Shown: positions 20,286 through 29,823, numbered from the stretch's first letter. The stretch: DNA of 64,000 bases from Gemmatimonadota bacterium (GCA_028873815.1 JAPPNN010000022.1:1-64000), one strand, 5' to 3'. The notes: generated from the letters alone by a model not told the origin. A program made the numbers and translations.

Positions 20286-22049
20286 ATGCGCATCCTGCCC
20301 GCTCCCTCCCTGCGCAAGCCCGCCGCCCCTCACAAGCCCGCCGCTCCGCGCAAGCTCGCCGCCCCGCGCACGCGGATGCTCCCCGCGCTCGCCGCCATCG
20401 GCCTGGCGATCAACCCCGGCCACGCCGCCCACGCCCAGCAGGACCGGTCCGGCACGATGGCGGGCCGCTCCACCGTCTACGCGCCGAACGGGGTCGTAGC
20501 CAGCAGCCAGCCCCTCGCCACCGGCGCCGGACTGGCCGTGCTGCAGAGCGGCGGCAACGCGATCGACGCGGCCGTGACCACCGCGGCCATGCTGAACGTG
20601 GTCGAGCCCATGATGACGGGCATCGGCGGGGACATGTTCGCCATCGTCTGGCTGGCCGACGAGCAGCGCTTGGTCGGGCTCAACGCGAGCGGTCGCGCCG
20701 GCACGCTCATGACCCGTGAAGAGTTGGTCGGCCGCGGTCACGAGCGAATGCCGCGCTCCGGCGCCGAGACGATCACGGTGCCCGGCGCCCTCACGGGGTG
20801 GCAGACGCTGCTCGACCACTACGGCACGATCTCGCTCGCCGAAGCGCTCCAGCCCGCGATTGAAATGGCGGAACAGGGATTTCCCGCGAGCCCGGTGATC
20901 GTCGACTTCTGGGAGGGGGCGGAGGAGATGCTCAGCCGGGACGAGGGCGCGCGCAAGACGTTCCTGATCGACGGCGAGCGCGCTCCGCGCCCCGGCGAGT
21001 GGTTCAGCAACCCCGACTTCGCGCGCACGCTGCGGCTCATCGCGGAGAAGGGGCCGGACGTGCTCTATCGCGGCGAGCTGGGCGAAGCAATGGTCGAGCG
21101 CGTCACCGAGCTGGGCGGATTCCTCACCATGGACGACCTGCGGTCGCACAGCGTGGACTGGGTGGAACCTATCTCCGTCCCGTATCGGGGCTATCGCCTC
21201 CATGAACTGCCGCCCAACGGTCAGGGGATCGCCGCCCTTGAAACCCTGAGACTCCTGGAGCCGTTCGACCTGCGGGCCATGGGACACAACTCGACGGCGT
21301 ACCTGCACCACCTCATCGAGGCCAAGAAGCTCGCGTACGCCGACCTGGAGCACTTCGTCGGCGACCCCGGCAACATGAGGGTTACGCCGGACGACCTGCT
21401 GAGCGACGAGTTCATCGATGCGCGGCGCGCCTTGTTCGATCCCGAGCGCGCCATCGAGCGCGCCGATCCCGGCACGGCGATCACCGCAAGCGAGACGACG
21501 TACTTCACCGTCGCCGACCGCCACGGCAACATGGTGTCGTTCATCAACAGCATCGCCAGCGCGTTCGGGTCGGGCGTGGTGGTGCCGGGGACCGGGTTTG
21601 CGCTCCAGAACCGCGGCGTCGGGTTTTCGCTCGATCCCGATCGGGCAAACGCGGTGGCGCCGGGGCGGCGGCCGTTCCACACGATCATCCCGGCCTTCGT
21701 CACGAAGACGGCGGCCGATGGGCGGGAGGAGCCGTGGCTGAGCTACGGGGTGATGGGAGGCGCGATGCAGCCGCAGGGGCACGTCCAGGTGCTGATCAAC
21801 CTCGTCGACTTCGGCATGGACCTGCAGCAGGCCCTCGATGCGGCACGGTTCAACCACCTGTCCGGGAACCGCGTGGCGATCGAGTCCGTCGTGCCGCTCG
21901 AAGTGAGGCGGCAATTGGAGGCGATGGGCCACGTGTTGGCCGACCCCACCGGCGTGTTCTTCGGCGGCGGCCAGGCGATCATGCGGCTGGAGCGGGGATG
22001 GGCCGCCGCGTCGGAGCCGCGGATGGACGGTATGGCGGCGGGGCACTGA
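20286..22049 (+). CDS. ggt: Gamma-glutamyltransferase, exported
   Basis: 587 residues of the Ntn-hydrolase gamma-glutamyltranspeptidase family. The enzyme cleaves glutathione and other gamma-glutamyl compounds and matures by autocleavage into two chains. The new N-terminal nucleophile is Thr404 in SETTYFTVAD, with the following DRHGNMVSFINS as in known small subunits. The N-terminus has a basic, Pro/Ala-rich leader and a hydrophobic segment ending AAHA-QQ, consistent with periplasmic export. The start at 20286 has CAAGGAG seven bases upstream. With the peptidases nearby it fits extracellular scavenging of glutamate and cysteine. Confidence 0.93.
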   Translation: MRILPAPSLRKPAAPHKPAAPRKLAAPRTRMLPALAAIGLAINPGHAAHAQQDRSGTMAGRSTVYAPNGVVASSQPLATGAGLAVLQSGGNAIDAAVTTAAMLNVVEPMMTGIGGDMFAIVWLADEQRLVGLNASGRAGTLMTREELVGRGHERMPRSGAETITVPGALTGWQTLLDHYGTISLAEALQPAIEMAEQGFPASPVIVDFWEGAEEMLSRDEGARKTFLIDGERAPRPGEWFSNPDFARTLRLIAEKGPDVLYRGELGEAMVERVTELGGFLTMDDLRSHSVDWVEPISVPYRGYRLHELPPNGQGIAALETLRLLEPFDLRAMGHNSTAYLHHLIEAKKLAYADLEHFVGDPGNMRVTPDDLLSDEFIDARRALFDPERAIERADPGTAITASETTYFTVADRHGNMVSFINSIASAFGSGVVVPGTGFALQNRGVGFSLDPDRANAVAPGRRPFHTIIPAFVTKTAADGREEPWLSYGVMGGAMQPQGHVQVLINLVDFGMDLQQALDAARFNHLSGNRVAIESVVPLEVRRQLEAMGHVLADPTGVFFGGGQAIMRLERGWAAASEPRMDGMAAGH

Positions 22050-22098
22050 GGGGCGGGGTGTCGGACCTAGTGCGCCGGCTGCGCCTCACCTCGCAGGC

Positions 22099-23622
22099 CT
22101 ACCCGCAACCCCCCTGCGTCCTCCGGTTCAGGAAGTCGTACTCGGTCTCTTCCAGACCCTCTCCTCCGGGTGCTCCGGCTGACACCAGAACCTCGACCAC
22201 CGACTCGTACTTCAGCGCCCTGGCCTGGTCGAGGGCCGTAAAGCCCTCAGCGGTCGTCATGGCCAGGTCGGCACCGGCGCCAACGAGTAGCTGGACCTTC
22301 TCCAGCGTCGCCTGCTCATGCTCCGCCGTGCAGACGCGCTCGTAGACCCACGGCCTTCCCGCATTGCTCATGCCGAGGGCCGCCATGAGGGTGGTCGTGA
22401 CCTCCAGCTGCCGGGCCGCGAAGATTCCCGAAGTCAGGGCGCCGTCGCTGCCGGCGAAGTACTCGCTGCGGTGCACGAAACGCGGGTCGGCGCCGTGGGC
22501 CAGGAGGCTCCGGAGGATACCGGCTGTTCCGAAACGTGCGGCGAGCCACACCGGGCGGGCGCCAATCCAGCCGTTGTGGAAGTAGAAGGCCTGGTTGGAG
22601 CCGCGCTGGTGGGGGGTGAAGGTGGCGATGGGGAGTGTGACATCGGCCTCGTGCTCCAGGAGCAGGTCCACCGAGCGCTGGTCGTGGCGCAGGATGGCGG
22701 CGTGCAAGGCCGTGAACCTGTCGGATCCGGCGTTGGGGTCGGCGCCGGCCTCCAGCAGGAACTGAATGAGTTCCCCGAACCGGCCGGGGCGGAAGCCCTC
22801 GCGGCCGCCCATCGTGTAGGGACCGCCCGACGAGAATGCCGGCTCGGCCACGAGGGTGCGGAAGTTGGAGTAGGCCGCCATGGCCAGTGCGCTGACGCCA
22901 AAACCCGACCGGTCGTCCACGTTGGCGCCGGCAGCCACCAGGTGCCTCGCCGATTCCGCCTCTCCGACGCGCGCCGCAAACATCAGGGCGGTGTTGCCAC
23001 CGTGCTCGAACCACCCCTGGTTCTGGATGTGCGTATGCGGCTCGTGCGCCTTCAGCTCGACGGTCACAACCGTCCGGGCGTGCACATTCGCCCCATGATC
23101 CAGCAGAGCCTTCACCACGCCGGGCGAGCGACTCAGCACCGCCCACATCAGCGCGGTCTGGTCCCTCGGTCCGGTCGCGTTCACATCCGCCCCGTGCTCC
23201 AGGAGCAGCTCGGCGACCCGCGCGGCGCCCGCCCTGGCTGCGGCCATGAGCGGGGTTTCCCCATGGCGCAGCGCGAGATTCGGCTTCGCCGCAGCATCCA
23301 GGAGCAGTTCCGTCACCGCCACGCTGCCGTTCTCGCTCGCCGCCCACAGTGGCGTTGCGCCGAGGTCGTTGGCCCGGTCCACATCGGCCCCGGCAGCGAC
23401 CAGCAATGCCACGCTTTCCGGCAGATCCCGGTGCGCAGCCCATAGCAGGGCCGTCGATCCGTCGCCACCCGTGGCGTTGGCGTCCGCGCCCTGCTCCACC
23501 AGCGTGCGGAGCGTCGCCTCGTCGCCATTCTTCGCGGCCTCCACCAGTGGGGGATCACCCGCCGCGGGGACTGGATCGCCCGCAGCCGCGAGAGCCAGCG
23601 CGAGTACCAGAGGCAGCGTCAT
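22099..23622 (-). CDS. Exported ankyrin-repeat protein of the DUF1592 operon 1
   Basis: 507 residues. A signal peptide at about 1-21 is followed by eight or so ankyrin repeats (for example GSTALLWAAHRDLPESVALL, GATPLWAASENGSVAVTELL and GETPLMAAARAGAARVAELL). Two long loops interrupt the array near 185-200 and 255-275. It belongs to the same family as the proteins at 37061 and 42967 but ends in FLNRRTQGGCG instead of their CVSC tail. The ATG at 23622 overlaps the stop of the preceding gene in ATGA. It is the last gene of the operon starting at 29559. Ankyrins outside the cytoplasm are uncommon, and the position suggests a scaffold for the haem and DUF1552 proteins. Confidence 0.8.
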   Translation of the reverse strand: MTLPLVLALALAAAGDPVPAAGDPPLVEAAKNGDEATLRTLVEQGADANATGGDGSTALLWAAHRDLPESVALLVAAGADVDRANDLGATPLWAASENGSVAVTELLLDAAAKPNLALRHGETPLMAAARAGAARVAELLLEHGADVNATGPRDQTALMWAVLSRSPGVVKALLDHGANVHARTVVTVELKAHEPHTHIQNQGWFEHGGNTALMFAARVGEAESARHLVAAGANVDDRSGFGVSALAMAAYSNFRTLVAEPAFSSGGPYTMGGREGFRPGRFGELIQFLLEAGADPNAGSDRFTALHAAILRHDQRSVDLLLEHEADVTLPIATFTPHQRGSNQAFYFHNGWIGARPVWLAARFGTAGILRSLLAHGADPRFVHRSEYFAGSDGALTSGIFAARQLEVTTTLMAALGMSNAGRPWVYERVCTAEHEQATLEKVQLLVGAGADLAMTTAEGFTALDQARALKYESVVEVLVSAGAPGGEGLEETEYDFLNRRTQGGCG

Positions 23623-24275
23623 CCGATCCCCTCTCCCTTCAACAGCAATCGCATGTGTTCCTGGGCCACGTACAGACCGCCCTCTCGCTCCTGCCAGGTT
23701 ACGCGCCCGTCTCCGTTCGCGTCCACACCGTTCCGGAGCTGGAAGCCCAGGGTGTTGAGTTCGTCGGACAGCTGGTCTGCCTCATCTGCCGACACCGTCG
23801 CCCGGATGTGCTCCGTGACCTCCAGCATCCTGAGGGCACGCGCAAGGGTGTTCTGCACACAGCTCACCACGTGCCCCGCGTGTGTGCGCAAGCTCTCCGA
23901 GGCGTCTGGAGCATCGGCCGCCATCCGCACGTGCGCGATGGTCTTGCGGGACGCTTCCACGAGTCCGAAGCCCAGGCCGGGGCCGTTGTCCATCCGGGTG
24001 GGATCTAGGGCGTGCAGGACGTTGCCGGCGTGCGTTTTCATGGCCTGGAGATCACCCGGCCGCTGCTGTCCCCCCGCTGCGAACGACGCGTACTCGGCCG
24101 CGGTGCCGGCCTCGCCCAACGCCTGCCGCAGGAACCCCAACTCGGCCACCGAAGCCGCCTCGGGATTCACCACCTTCAGAATGTGAGCGTGAGCGCCCTC
24201 CTGTGCCCCCACCGCCGCGGCGAGGAGCCCCAGGCCGGCCACGACCCCGGACACCATGACAACCGGCCTGATCAC
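23619..24275 (-). CDS. Small exported helical protein with EF-hand-like loop
   Basis: 218 residues that I cannot assign to a named family. There is a signal peptide (residues 1-24, ending VGA-QE), then predicted helices with paired histidines (THAGNVLHALD and THAGHVVSC). A calcium-loop-like DANGDGRVTWQE near the C-terminus matches the EF-hand spacing D-x-N-x-D-G-x-V-x-x-x-E. The mix of buried His in helices and one Cys could suit a metal or haem protein, but no CxxCH is present. The GTG start at 24275 overlaps the stop of the NHL gene (GTGA), and its stop overlaps the ankyrin start, so it is firmly inside the operon. Confidence 0.65.
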   Translation of the reverse strand: MIRPVVMVSGVVAGLGLLAAAVGAQEGAHAHILKVVNPEAASVAELGFLRQALGEAGTAAEYASFAAGGQQRPGDLQAMKTHAGNVLHALDPTRMDNGPGLGFGLVEASRKTIAHVRMAADAPDASESLRTHAGHVVSCVQNTLARALRMLEVTEHIRATVSADEADQLSDELNTLGFQLRNGVDANGDGRVTWQEREGGLYVAQEHMRLLLKGEGIG

Positions 24276-25225
24276 GGGTCTCCGACCTTCCGGTACTTCC
24301 TCAGATACCAGACCTCGGATGGATCGTCCCAGAACTGGCTGTCGGAGGGCGCGGGGGTCGCGGCATACACGTTGCCCTGTCCGTCCACCGCGATCCAGTG
24401 GATGGCCTTCGTATCCTCGATGGTCTCCAGGAGTTCGCCGTCGCTGGCCCGGGCGATCCAGATCCTGGCGTTCACGAGGTCGGCCACGTATAGCCGGTCG
24501 TTGTCATCGATCGACAAGCCGTACGGCGAGCCCAGGTGGTCCCACACCTCGAGGAGATTGCCGTCCAGGTCGAAGATCTGGATGCGGGCGTTCTCGCGGT
24601 CCCCCACGAGCACGCGGTTCCGCGCGTCGACCACGATCGTGTGCGGAAGGTTGAACTGTCCCGGCTCGGTGCCCGGTCCCCCCCACGCCGTTATGAACTC
24701 CCCATTGCGGTCGTACTTCACCACGCGGCTGTTCCCGTAGCCGTCGGAGATGAACAACTCCCCGTCGGGGCCGAAGGCTGTGTCCGTGGGACGATCGAAG
24801 AGATCCGCGGTCTCGCCGGCCACGCCGTATTCGCCCAGGGTCATGAGCAGTTCGCTGCCGTCCTGACTCCACTTCTTGACCTGGTGCCCCTGTCCGTCGA
24901 CGGTCCAGACTGCCCCGTCGGGCCCGACGCGGATTCCATGCGCCCACTGGGCGAAGTCCTGATCCCACTCCTCCAGCAGGTTTCCGTCCGCGTCGAGCTT
25001 CAACACATCGTTGGCGTCCCGGCGGAAGGCATGGACGTTGCCGTCGTCGTCGACATCCACCGCCGTTACGGTCCCCATGTCCTCGCGAGCGCCGCCCCAG
25101 CCGTCCACCAACTCGTAGCCGGTGGCCTGCGCGGTCTCGCGGTCCGCGTCCGGCGCCGGCTGGCACGACACGGCGCCTGCGACCACCAGGCCTCCCGCCA
25201 CCGTCCGGATCGACACGGTCCTCAT
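24272..25225 (-). CDS. NHL-repeat lipoprotein resembling peptidyl-amidoglycolate lyase
   Basis: 317 residues. Lipobox VSC at about residue 21. The rest is a six-bladed NHL propeller: DGAVWTVDGQGHQVKKWSQD, then DGELFISDGYGNSRVVKYD, RNRVLVGDRENARIQIFD and NDRLYVADLVNARIWI. The spacing and the SDGYGNSRVVK and LPHTI motifs are those of the lyase domain of peptidylglycine alpha-amidating enzymes, common as single-domain proteins in bacteria. Whether it is a lyase or only a binding propeller cannot be decided here. Its ATG at 25225 overlaps the stop of the zinc-ribbon gene by one base (TGATG). Confidence 0.78.
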   Translation of the reverse strand: MRTVSIRTVAGGLVVAGAVSCQPAPDADRETAQATGYELVDGWGGAREDMGTVTAVDVDDDGNVHAFRRDANDVLKLDADGNLLEEWDQDFAQWAHGIRVGPDGAVWTVDGQGHQVKKWSQDGSELLMTLGEYGVAGETADLFDRPTDTAFGPDGELFISDGYGNSRVVKYDRNGEFITAWGGPGTEPGQFNLPHTIVVDARNRVLVGDRENARIQIFDLDGNLLEVWDHLGSPYGLSIDDNDRLYVADLVNARIWIARASDGELLETIEDTKAIHWIAVDGQGNVYAATPAPSDSQFWDDPSEVWYLRKYRKVGDP

Positions 25226-25482
25226 CAGTGGTCGTCCGCCAGGTGGTCGTGCAACACCTTGTGGTCCTCATGCCGCTTCTCACGGCGGATCCCGCTGGCG
25301 TGCGCCCGCGCACTCTGCCGCGCACGCTTCCGTGAATGCTCGGAGCTGACGGTGTGCAGGGAAATCAGCTTCTCCAGGTCGTCGCCACGGCAGGCGGGGC
25401 ACCGGGGCGGGCCGGACGAGCGCAGGACCAGACACTCGAACTCCTCACCACAGTCCCGGCATCGATACTCGAAGATGGGCAT
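25225..25482 (-). CDS. FmdB-like zinc-ribbon protein
   Basis: 85 residues starting MPIFEYRC, the signature of the FmdB putative regulatory family. Four zinc ligands are visible as Cys8, Cys11, Cys28 and Cys31. The C-terminal half is basic and His-rich (HEDHKVLHDHLADDH). FmdB-like proteins are small and of unclear function, often placed beside amidases or sulfatases. It lies 26 bases after the DUF1552 gene and is coupled to the NHL gene, so it may assist metal handling or regulation of this operon. There is no export signal. Confidence 0.8.
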   Translation of the reverse strand: MPIFEYRCRDCGEEFECLVLRSSGPPRCPACRGDDLEKLISLHTVSSEHSRKRARQSARAHASGIRREKRHEDHKVLHDHLADDH

Positions 25483-25508
25483 CGGTCAGCCACAGCCTCT
25501 CCCGCGGC

Positions 25509-26867
25509 TCAGAGCTCGCCGAGGGTGTCGATGGGAAGCCGCCCCGTACTGCCGCCGATCTTGTCCATCGGCATGTCCATCTTGTCCATGAGCGTGGCCA
25601 GCAGGTTCGCGTGCGTCGGTCCGCCCTCGTACCTGATGTGCTGTCCGCCGTTGAGCTTGCCGTTGGCGCCGCCGAAGACGACCAGCGGGATGTTGTCGCC
25701 CGCGTGACGCTGGCTGTTGGAGATCCCCGATCCGTACAGCCCGGTGATCGAGTCCAGCAGCGTACCGTCCCCGTCCGGCGTGCGGCTCAGCTTGGTCAGG
25801 TGGCGCGTGAAGAGTTCGACGTGGTAGCGGTTGATCTTTGCCACGTACTTCACCAGGTCGGGGCGGTTGCCGTGGTGCGACAGCGGATGCCAGGCCTCGG
25901 GCACGCCGATCTGCGGATACGGGCGCGCGTTCACCTCGCGTCCGATCATCATCGTCGACACCCTGGTGATGTCCGCCTGGCAGGCCAGGATCTGCATGTC
26001 GAGCAGCAGCTCCAGGTGATCCTCCAGCGTCTCCGGGATGCCCTGGGGCTGCTCCATGTTGGGCAGGTCCACGTCCAGTTGCTCCTCCGCGATCACGATC
26101 CGCCGTTCCACGTCCCGCACCGCTTCGGTGTACTGCTCGACGCTGCGCTGGTCCTCGGGACCCAGCTCGCGCCTTAGCGCCCGCAGCTTGTCGTTGACCG
26201 AGTCCAGCAGGCTCTTCTGCTGGTGCAGGCGCCGCTCCCGCGGCTCGCGGTCGGTCGTTCCGGTATCGCCGAAGAGCCGCTCGAAGACGGTCCGTGGGTG
26301 GTTCTCCATCGGGAGCGGCTGGGTGGGAGTCCGCCAGGAGATGGTGTGCGTGTAGGCGCAGTTCAGGATGGCGCACGTGCCGGCGTTGGGCGGGCCGTCC
26401 AGGGACAGCTCCAGCGAGCCCAGCTGCGTCTCCCTGCCCCACTCGCGCGCCAGCATCTGGTCGATCGACTCCGCGGCGATGATGTCGGTGTTGTCGACCG
26501 CGTCGATGTCGCCGAGCGACCGTCCTACCATACCGGTCAGGAAGCTGGTGGGACCGCCGGCATGGTTGAAGTTCCACGACGCGTTCACGCCGGTCGGGAT
26601 GATGATCCTGTTCCTGAACGGCTCCAGCGGCCCCAGTATTTCCGAGAGCGCGAAGTCCCGGCCGTCGCCGGTCGGGGTCCAGTAGGGCATGGACTGCCCG
26701 TTGGGTGTGTAGTAGGCGAGGAACCTGTGAGGAGACTTGCGCCTGGGGCCGCTGACGGCCGTCAGACGAGCCGGTGTCATCGCCTGCAGGAACGGCAGCA
26801 TCAGCGCCGCTCCAGCCCCGCGCAGGACGGTGCGCCGCGAGATGTGCCTACCGGTGATCAGGTCCAT
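25509..26867 (-). CDS. DUF1552 protein, twin-arginine exported
   Basis: 452 residues of the DUF1552 family, function unknown, usually next to DUF1592-type cytochrome-like proteins. A Tat signal is clear: HISRRTVLRGAG with Arg11-Arg12, then a hydrophobic stretch. Family blocks include FLAYYTPNGQSMP near residue 60, LDSVNDKLRALRREL, HGNRPDLVKYVAKINRYH and the C-terminal VVFGGANGKLNGG. It is more divergent from the copies at 39016 and 44795 than they are from each other. The start at 26867 has GGAGAGG six bases upstream, overlaps the end of the DUF1592 gene by 20 bases, and is preferred to the ATG at 26888. Tat export implies that it folds, perhaps with a cofactor, before crossing the membrane. 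Confidence 0.85.
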   Translation of the reverse strand: MDLITGRHISRRTVLRGAGAALMLPFLQAMTPARLTAVSGPRRKSPHRFLAYYTPNGQSMPYWTPTGDGRDFALSEILGPLEPFRNRIIIPTGVNASWNFNHAGGPTSFLTGMVGRSLGDIDAVDNTDIIAAESIDQMLAREWGRETQLGSLELSLDGPPNAGTCAILNCAYTHTISWRTPTQPLPMENHPRTVFERLFGDTGTTDREPRERRLHQQKSLLDSVNDKLRALRRELGPEDQRSVEQYTEAVRDVERRIVIAEEQLDVDLPNMEQPQGIPETLEDHLELLLDMQILACQADITRVSTMMIGREVNARPYPQIGVPEAWHPLSHHGNRPDLVKYVAKINRYHVELFTRHLTKLSRTPDGDGTLLDSITGLYGSGISNSQRHAGDNIPLVVFGGANGKLNGGQHIRYEGGPTHANLLATLMDKMDMPMDKIGGSTGRLPIDTLGEL

Positions 26868-29559
26868 GTCTTTCCTCTCCGGATTCACGGTTCGGCAAGC
26901 CCGGCAGTCCGGTCGTTGGCGTTGAGGGCGCGCTCATCCTCATCAGGAACTGGGGACTCTCCACGATACCCAGGATGATGGACGACCAAGTGTAGTCGTC
27001 TGCCTCCGCGTCGCGCATGATCCTGCGGATCGTCGGCTGGTCATAGTACTCCACATCGCGCCCCAGCGCATACTGCATGAGCTTTGTCGTTACGGTGCGG
27101 ACGAACTGCTCCCTGTTCTCCAGTATGAGACTGCGGAGACCCGCCAGTCCCTGGATCTCCTGGTCCGTCTCGGGCCACAGACCGGTATCGTCGATCGCGT
27201 TGCCGAGTTCGTCGATGAGGCGGCGCCCGCCCGCGGCGTCGTACGCCTCCAAGGCGAAGCCCAGCGGATCGATTGTTCGGTGACAGCTGGCGCAGGTCGG
27301 ATCCGTGCGGTGCCTGGCCAGCCGCTCCCGGATGGACGGCTGCTGCGCGTTCCCATCGTCTTCGGGTGGTTCCAGGCTCGTGTCGAGACCGGGCGGGGGC
27401 GGGGGCACGTGACGGCCCAGGATGTTCTCCAGAATCCACTTGCCTCGTAGCACCGGCGTGGTACGCTCGGGGTACGAAGTGACCGTAAGGATGCTAGCCT
27501 GGCCCAGAAGGCCGCCCCGCTTATCCAGATCGGGAAGCAGCACCCGGCGGAAGTGACTCCCGGCGATGTGGGGCAGGTTGTAGTGGTCGGCCAGCCGCTC
27601 GTTTGCGAAGGTGTAGTCGGCGTTCAGGAGTTCCAGCACGCTTCTGTCCTCGCGGATGTTGTGGTCGAGGAAGAGCCTGGTCTCCTCTTCCATGGCCTCG
27701 CGAAGGTTGTGGCTGTACTCGAGGTAGATGTCGTCCTGCAGGAGCCGGTCGTCCAGCTCGCGGAGCTTCAGCCACTGGCTGGCGAAGTCGTCCACGAGCG
27801 TTTCGCGGGCCCGGGAGCTGTTCAGCAAGCGTCGGGTCTGTTCCCTCAGAACCGAGGGATCGGTGAGCCGGCCCGCCTCGGCCTCCCGGAGAAGCGCCTC
27901 GTCCGGAATGCTGCTCCACAGGAAGAAGGAGAGCCGCGACGCGACCTCCAGATCGCGCAGCGGATAGGGGCTGCCCCCCTCCGGCTCGCGGTAGATGCGC
28001 AGCAGAAAGTCCGGATCGACGGCGATCCGCTCCAGTCCCAGCTGGATCCCGTGGTCGAAGCTCCCGCCTTCGTCCCTGCCCATGCGGTAGAAGCGCAGGA
28101 GGACTTCCACGTCCGCGCGGGCCAGCGGCCGACGGTAGGCGCGCCGCGCCATCGCCGTCAGGATCTCCTTGGCACAGGCCTCGTCCGTGGAAGTGGACGC
28201 CGGCTCACAGGCGAAGATCGTCTCCCGGCTCCTGGTGTTGTCGGCAACGGCCGTCTCGCCGAAGGGCCCGTCGATCTCCACGCCCAGCACGCCCGACAAG
28301 CCGAAGTGCTCGTTGTTGAAGTAGTCGATCTGGCCGCGTGTCTGGACCGGAACCTGCGGGAGGAGGTACTCCTCGCCGTAGCCCAGGTCCCTGGCATACG
28401 AGAGGCCGACGATGCGGCTTCCCGCTTCGACGCGCACGGTAGCTGCGAGAGGCGCCTCGGCGCCGAACTTGGCGTAGTCTTCCCATTCCGGCGACCCGGG
28501 CCAGCCCGGACCGCCACCCGCACCGGCATAGCTGTTGGCCACGGGCCGGTGCTGCAGCCCCTCCCCGCCGAAGGCGAGCGTGGCCGCCAGTTCTCCGTCG
28601 ATGCGGATCTCGAGTTCCTGCCGCCACGCCAGCCCCCGGGCGTAACCCGCGTAGTTCTTCTGCAGACGGACCCGGATCCGGTACTCGCCGTCCACCGGGA
28701 ACGTGTGGCGGATCGCCATGCCGCCACGGGAGCCGAGCGGCAGATCATCGCTCATCCTCACGTGCTGGCGCTTGGCATCGTCTGCGGCGTAGCGGGACGA
28801 GCCCGCTCCCGCCGGCGGCAACCCGACCGCCAATCGGGTGACCGCTCGCGCGACGGAAAGGTACCGCTCCATGTGCAGCGGCGAGATGCTGAGCGCGTCG
28901 GCCACGTTGTCGAACCCGCCGCCCATGGTCTCGTCGCCGGGCAAGGCGTCTATGACATCGACATCCAGTCCCAGCAGGTCGTTGATGGCGTTGTTGTACT
29001 CGGTCCGGTTCAGGCGGTGCACCGCGTTGATACGACCCACGTTGGGACTCCCCGACCAGGCAGCGTCCAGTTCAGACTCGAGCCAACCCGCCACCGCGTC
29101 GTAGGTCGGCCGGTCGGGCCGTCGCACGCCGCCCGGCGGCATGGCGCCCGCGCGCAGCTTGCCGGCCACCTTCTCCCATATCTGCGGGTGGGCCGCCGGG
29201 TTTGCGGCATCGTATCGGTCCAGCTCCAGCGATGCAGTGCGACGGACGTCGTTGTGACAGCGCAGACAGTATTCATTGACCATGGCCTGGGCCTCGGCAC
29301 CCGTGGCCATGGGCGGGGGATGCGCCTCTCGGGTCTCGACCACGCCGAGTGCCGCGTCGGTCACCGCCTCGACTTCGCCCGTCGACGAAGTGGAAGGGAG
29401 CGTCGAGCACGCCAGGAACACCACCCCGGCGACGATCAACCCCACCGCCCACCTTCCTGAACAGGCCCGGTGACCCGTCGTCGGACCGGGTTGACCCGTC
29501 ACCCGACCGGATTGGCGCGGGACCAACGAGCCTTCGTTCTTCGGCATTTTCGGCGCCAT
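26848..29559 (-). CDS. DUF1592/DUF1588-type di-haem cytochrome-like protein, operon 1
   Basis: 903 residues. A signal or lipoprotein leader at about 37-52 (VGLIVAGVVFLAC) is followed by a cytochrome-type module with Cys98-x-x-Cys101-His102 (YCLRCH). Then come blocks typical of DUF1587 (HRLNRTEYNNAINDLLGLD), a carbohydrate-binding-like DUF1595 region, DUF1592 (ASRLSFFLWSSIPDE), DUF1588 (GLLGQASILTVTSYPERTTP) and DUF1585 (KLMQYALGRDVEYYDQP). A second haem motif lies at Cys756-Cys759-His760 (CASCHR). The enzyme activity of this family is unknown. The start at 29559 is preceded by GGGGGTG and lies just downstream of the palindrome at 29581; an in-frame ATG at 29604 would put that palindrome inside the coding region. 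Confidence 0.85.
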   Translation of the reverse strand: MAPKMPKNEGSLVPRQSGRVTGQPGPTTGHRACSGRWAVGLIVAGVVFLACSTLPSTSSTGEVEAVTDAALGVVETREAHPPPMATGAEAQAMVNEYCLRCHNDVRRTASLELDRYDAANPAAHPQIWEKVAGKLRAGAMPPGGVRRPDRPTYDAVAGWLESELDAAWSGSPNVGRINAVHRLNRTEYNNAINDLLGLDVDVIDALPGDETMGGGFDNVADALSISPLHMERYLSVARAVTRLAVGLPPAGAGSSRYAADDAKRQHVRMSDDLPLGSRGGMAIRHTFPVDGEYRIRVRLQKNYAGYARGLAWRQELEIRIDGELAATLAFGGEGLQHRPVANSYAGAGGGPGWPGSPEWEDYAKFGAEAPLAATVRVEAGSRIVGLSYARDLGYGEEYLLPQVPVQTRGQIDYFNNEHFGLSGVLGVEIDGPFGETAVADNTRSRETIFACEPASTSTDEACAKEILTAMARRAYRRPLARADVEVLLRFYRMGRDEGGSFDHGIQLGLERIAVDPDFLLRIYREPEGGSPYPLRDLEVASRLSFFLWSSIPDEALLREAEAGRLTDPSVLREQTRRLLNSSRARETLVDDFASQWLKLRELDDRLLQDDIYLEYSHNLREAMEEETRLFLDHNIREDRSVLELLNADYTFANERLADHYNLPHIAGSHFRRVLLPDLDKRGGLLGQASILTVTSYPERTTPVLRGKWILENILGRHVPPPPPGLDTSLEPPEDDGNAQQPSIRERLARHRTDPTCASCHRTIDPLGFALEAYDAAGGRRLIDELGNAIDDTGLWPETDQEIQGLAGLRSLILENREQFVRTVTTKLMQYALGRDVEYYDQPTIRRIMRDAEADDYTWSSIILGIVESPQFLMRMSAPSTPTTGLPGLPNRESGEERHGPDHR

Positions 29560-29580
29560 TGCACCCCCGTTGAACGCCTT

Positions 29581-29598
29581 GTATCCGACGCTGGATAC
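29581..29598. promoter_or_regulatory. Palindromic operator of DUF1592 operon 1
   Basis: GTATCC and GGATAC arms six bases apart (or GTATC/GATAC eight apart). It lies 22 bases upstream of the ATG at 29559 and over the expected transcription start. The same symmetry and spacing occur at 48676-48699, ahead of the second DUF1592 operon. Confidence 0.6.
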
Positions 29599-29602
29599 CA
29601 AC

Positions 29603-29608
29603 ATTCTA
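29603..29608 (-). promoter_or_regulatory. Likely -10 element of DUF1592 operon 1
   Basis: Reads TAGAAT on the minus strand, with a start of transcription expected near 29596, inside the palindrome at 29581-29598. The -35 region is not convincing. Confidence 0.45.
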
Positions 29609-29823
29609 GCAGTCCGTGGATAAATCCGCACGAGCAGCGAGACCGGGGATGCGCCGCGCTGGCAAGGCGCGACGAGAGGGGAATGGCAGCGCCATTCGCC
29701 CGAGGGGCAACGCAGAGCGAAGCGGTCCAGCGTGGATGCATCGCCGGGCGAATGCTGGGCGGGTTTGTCCGCGGGCTGCCTGGCTACCTGTATCACGGTC
29801 ACAAATCAATTTGAGACGAATCG

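Noticed and set aside
20181..22046. N-terminal extension of the ankyrin gene across the gamma-glutamyltransferase locus
   Set aside because: The frame stays open only opposite ggt; the ankyrin protein is complete from 20180.
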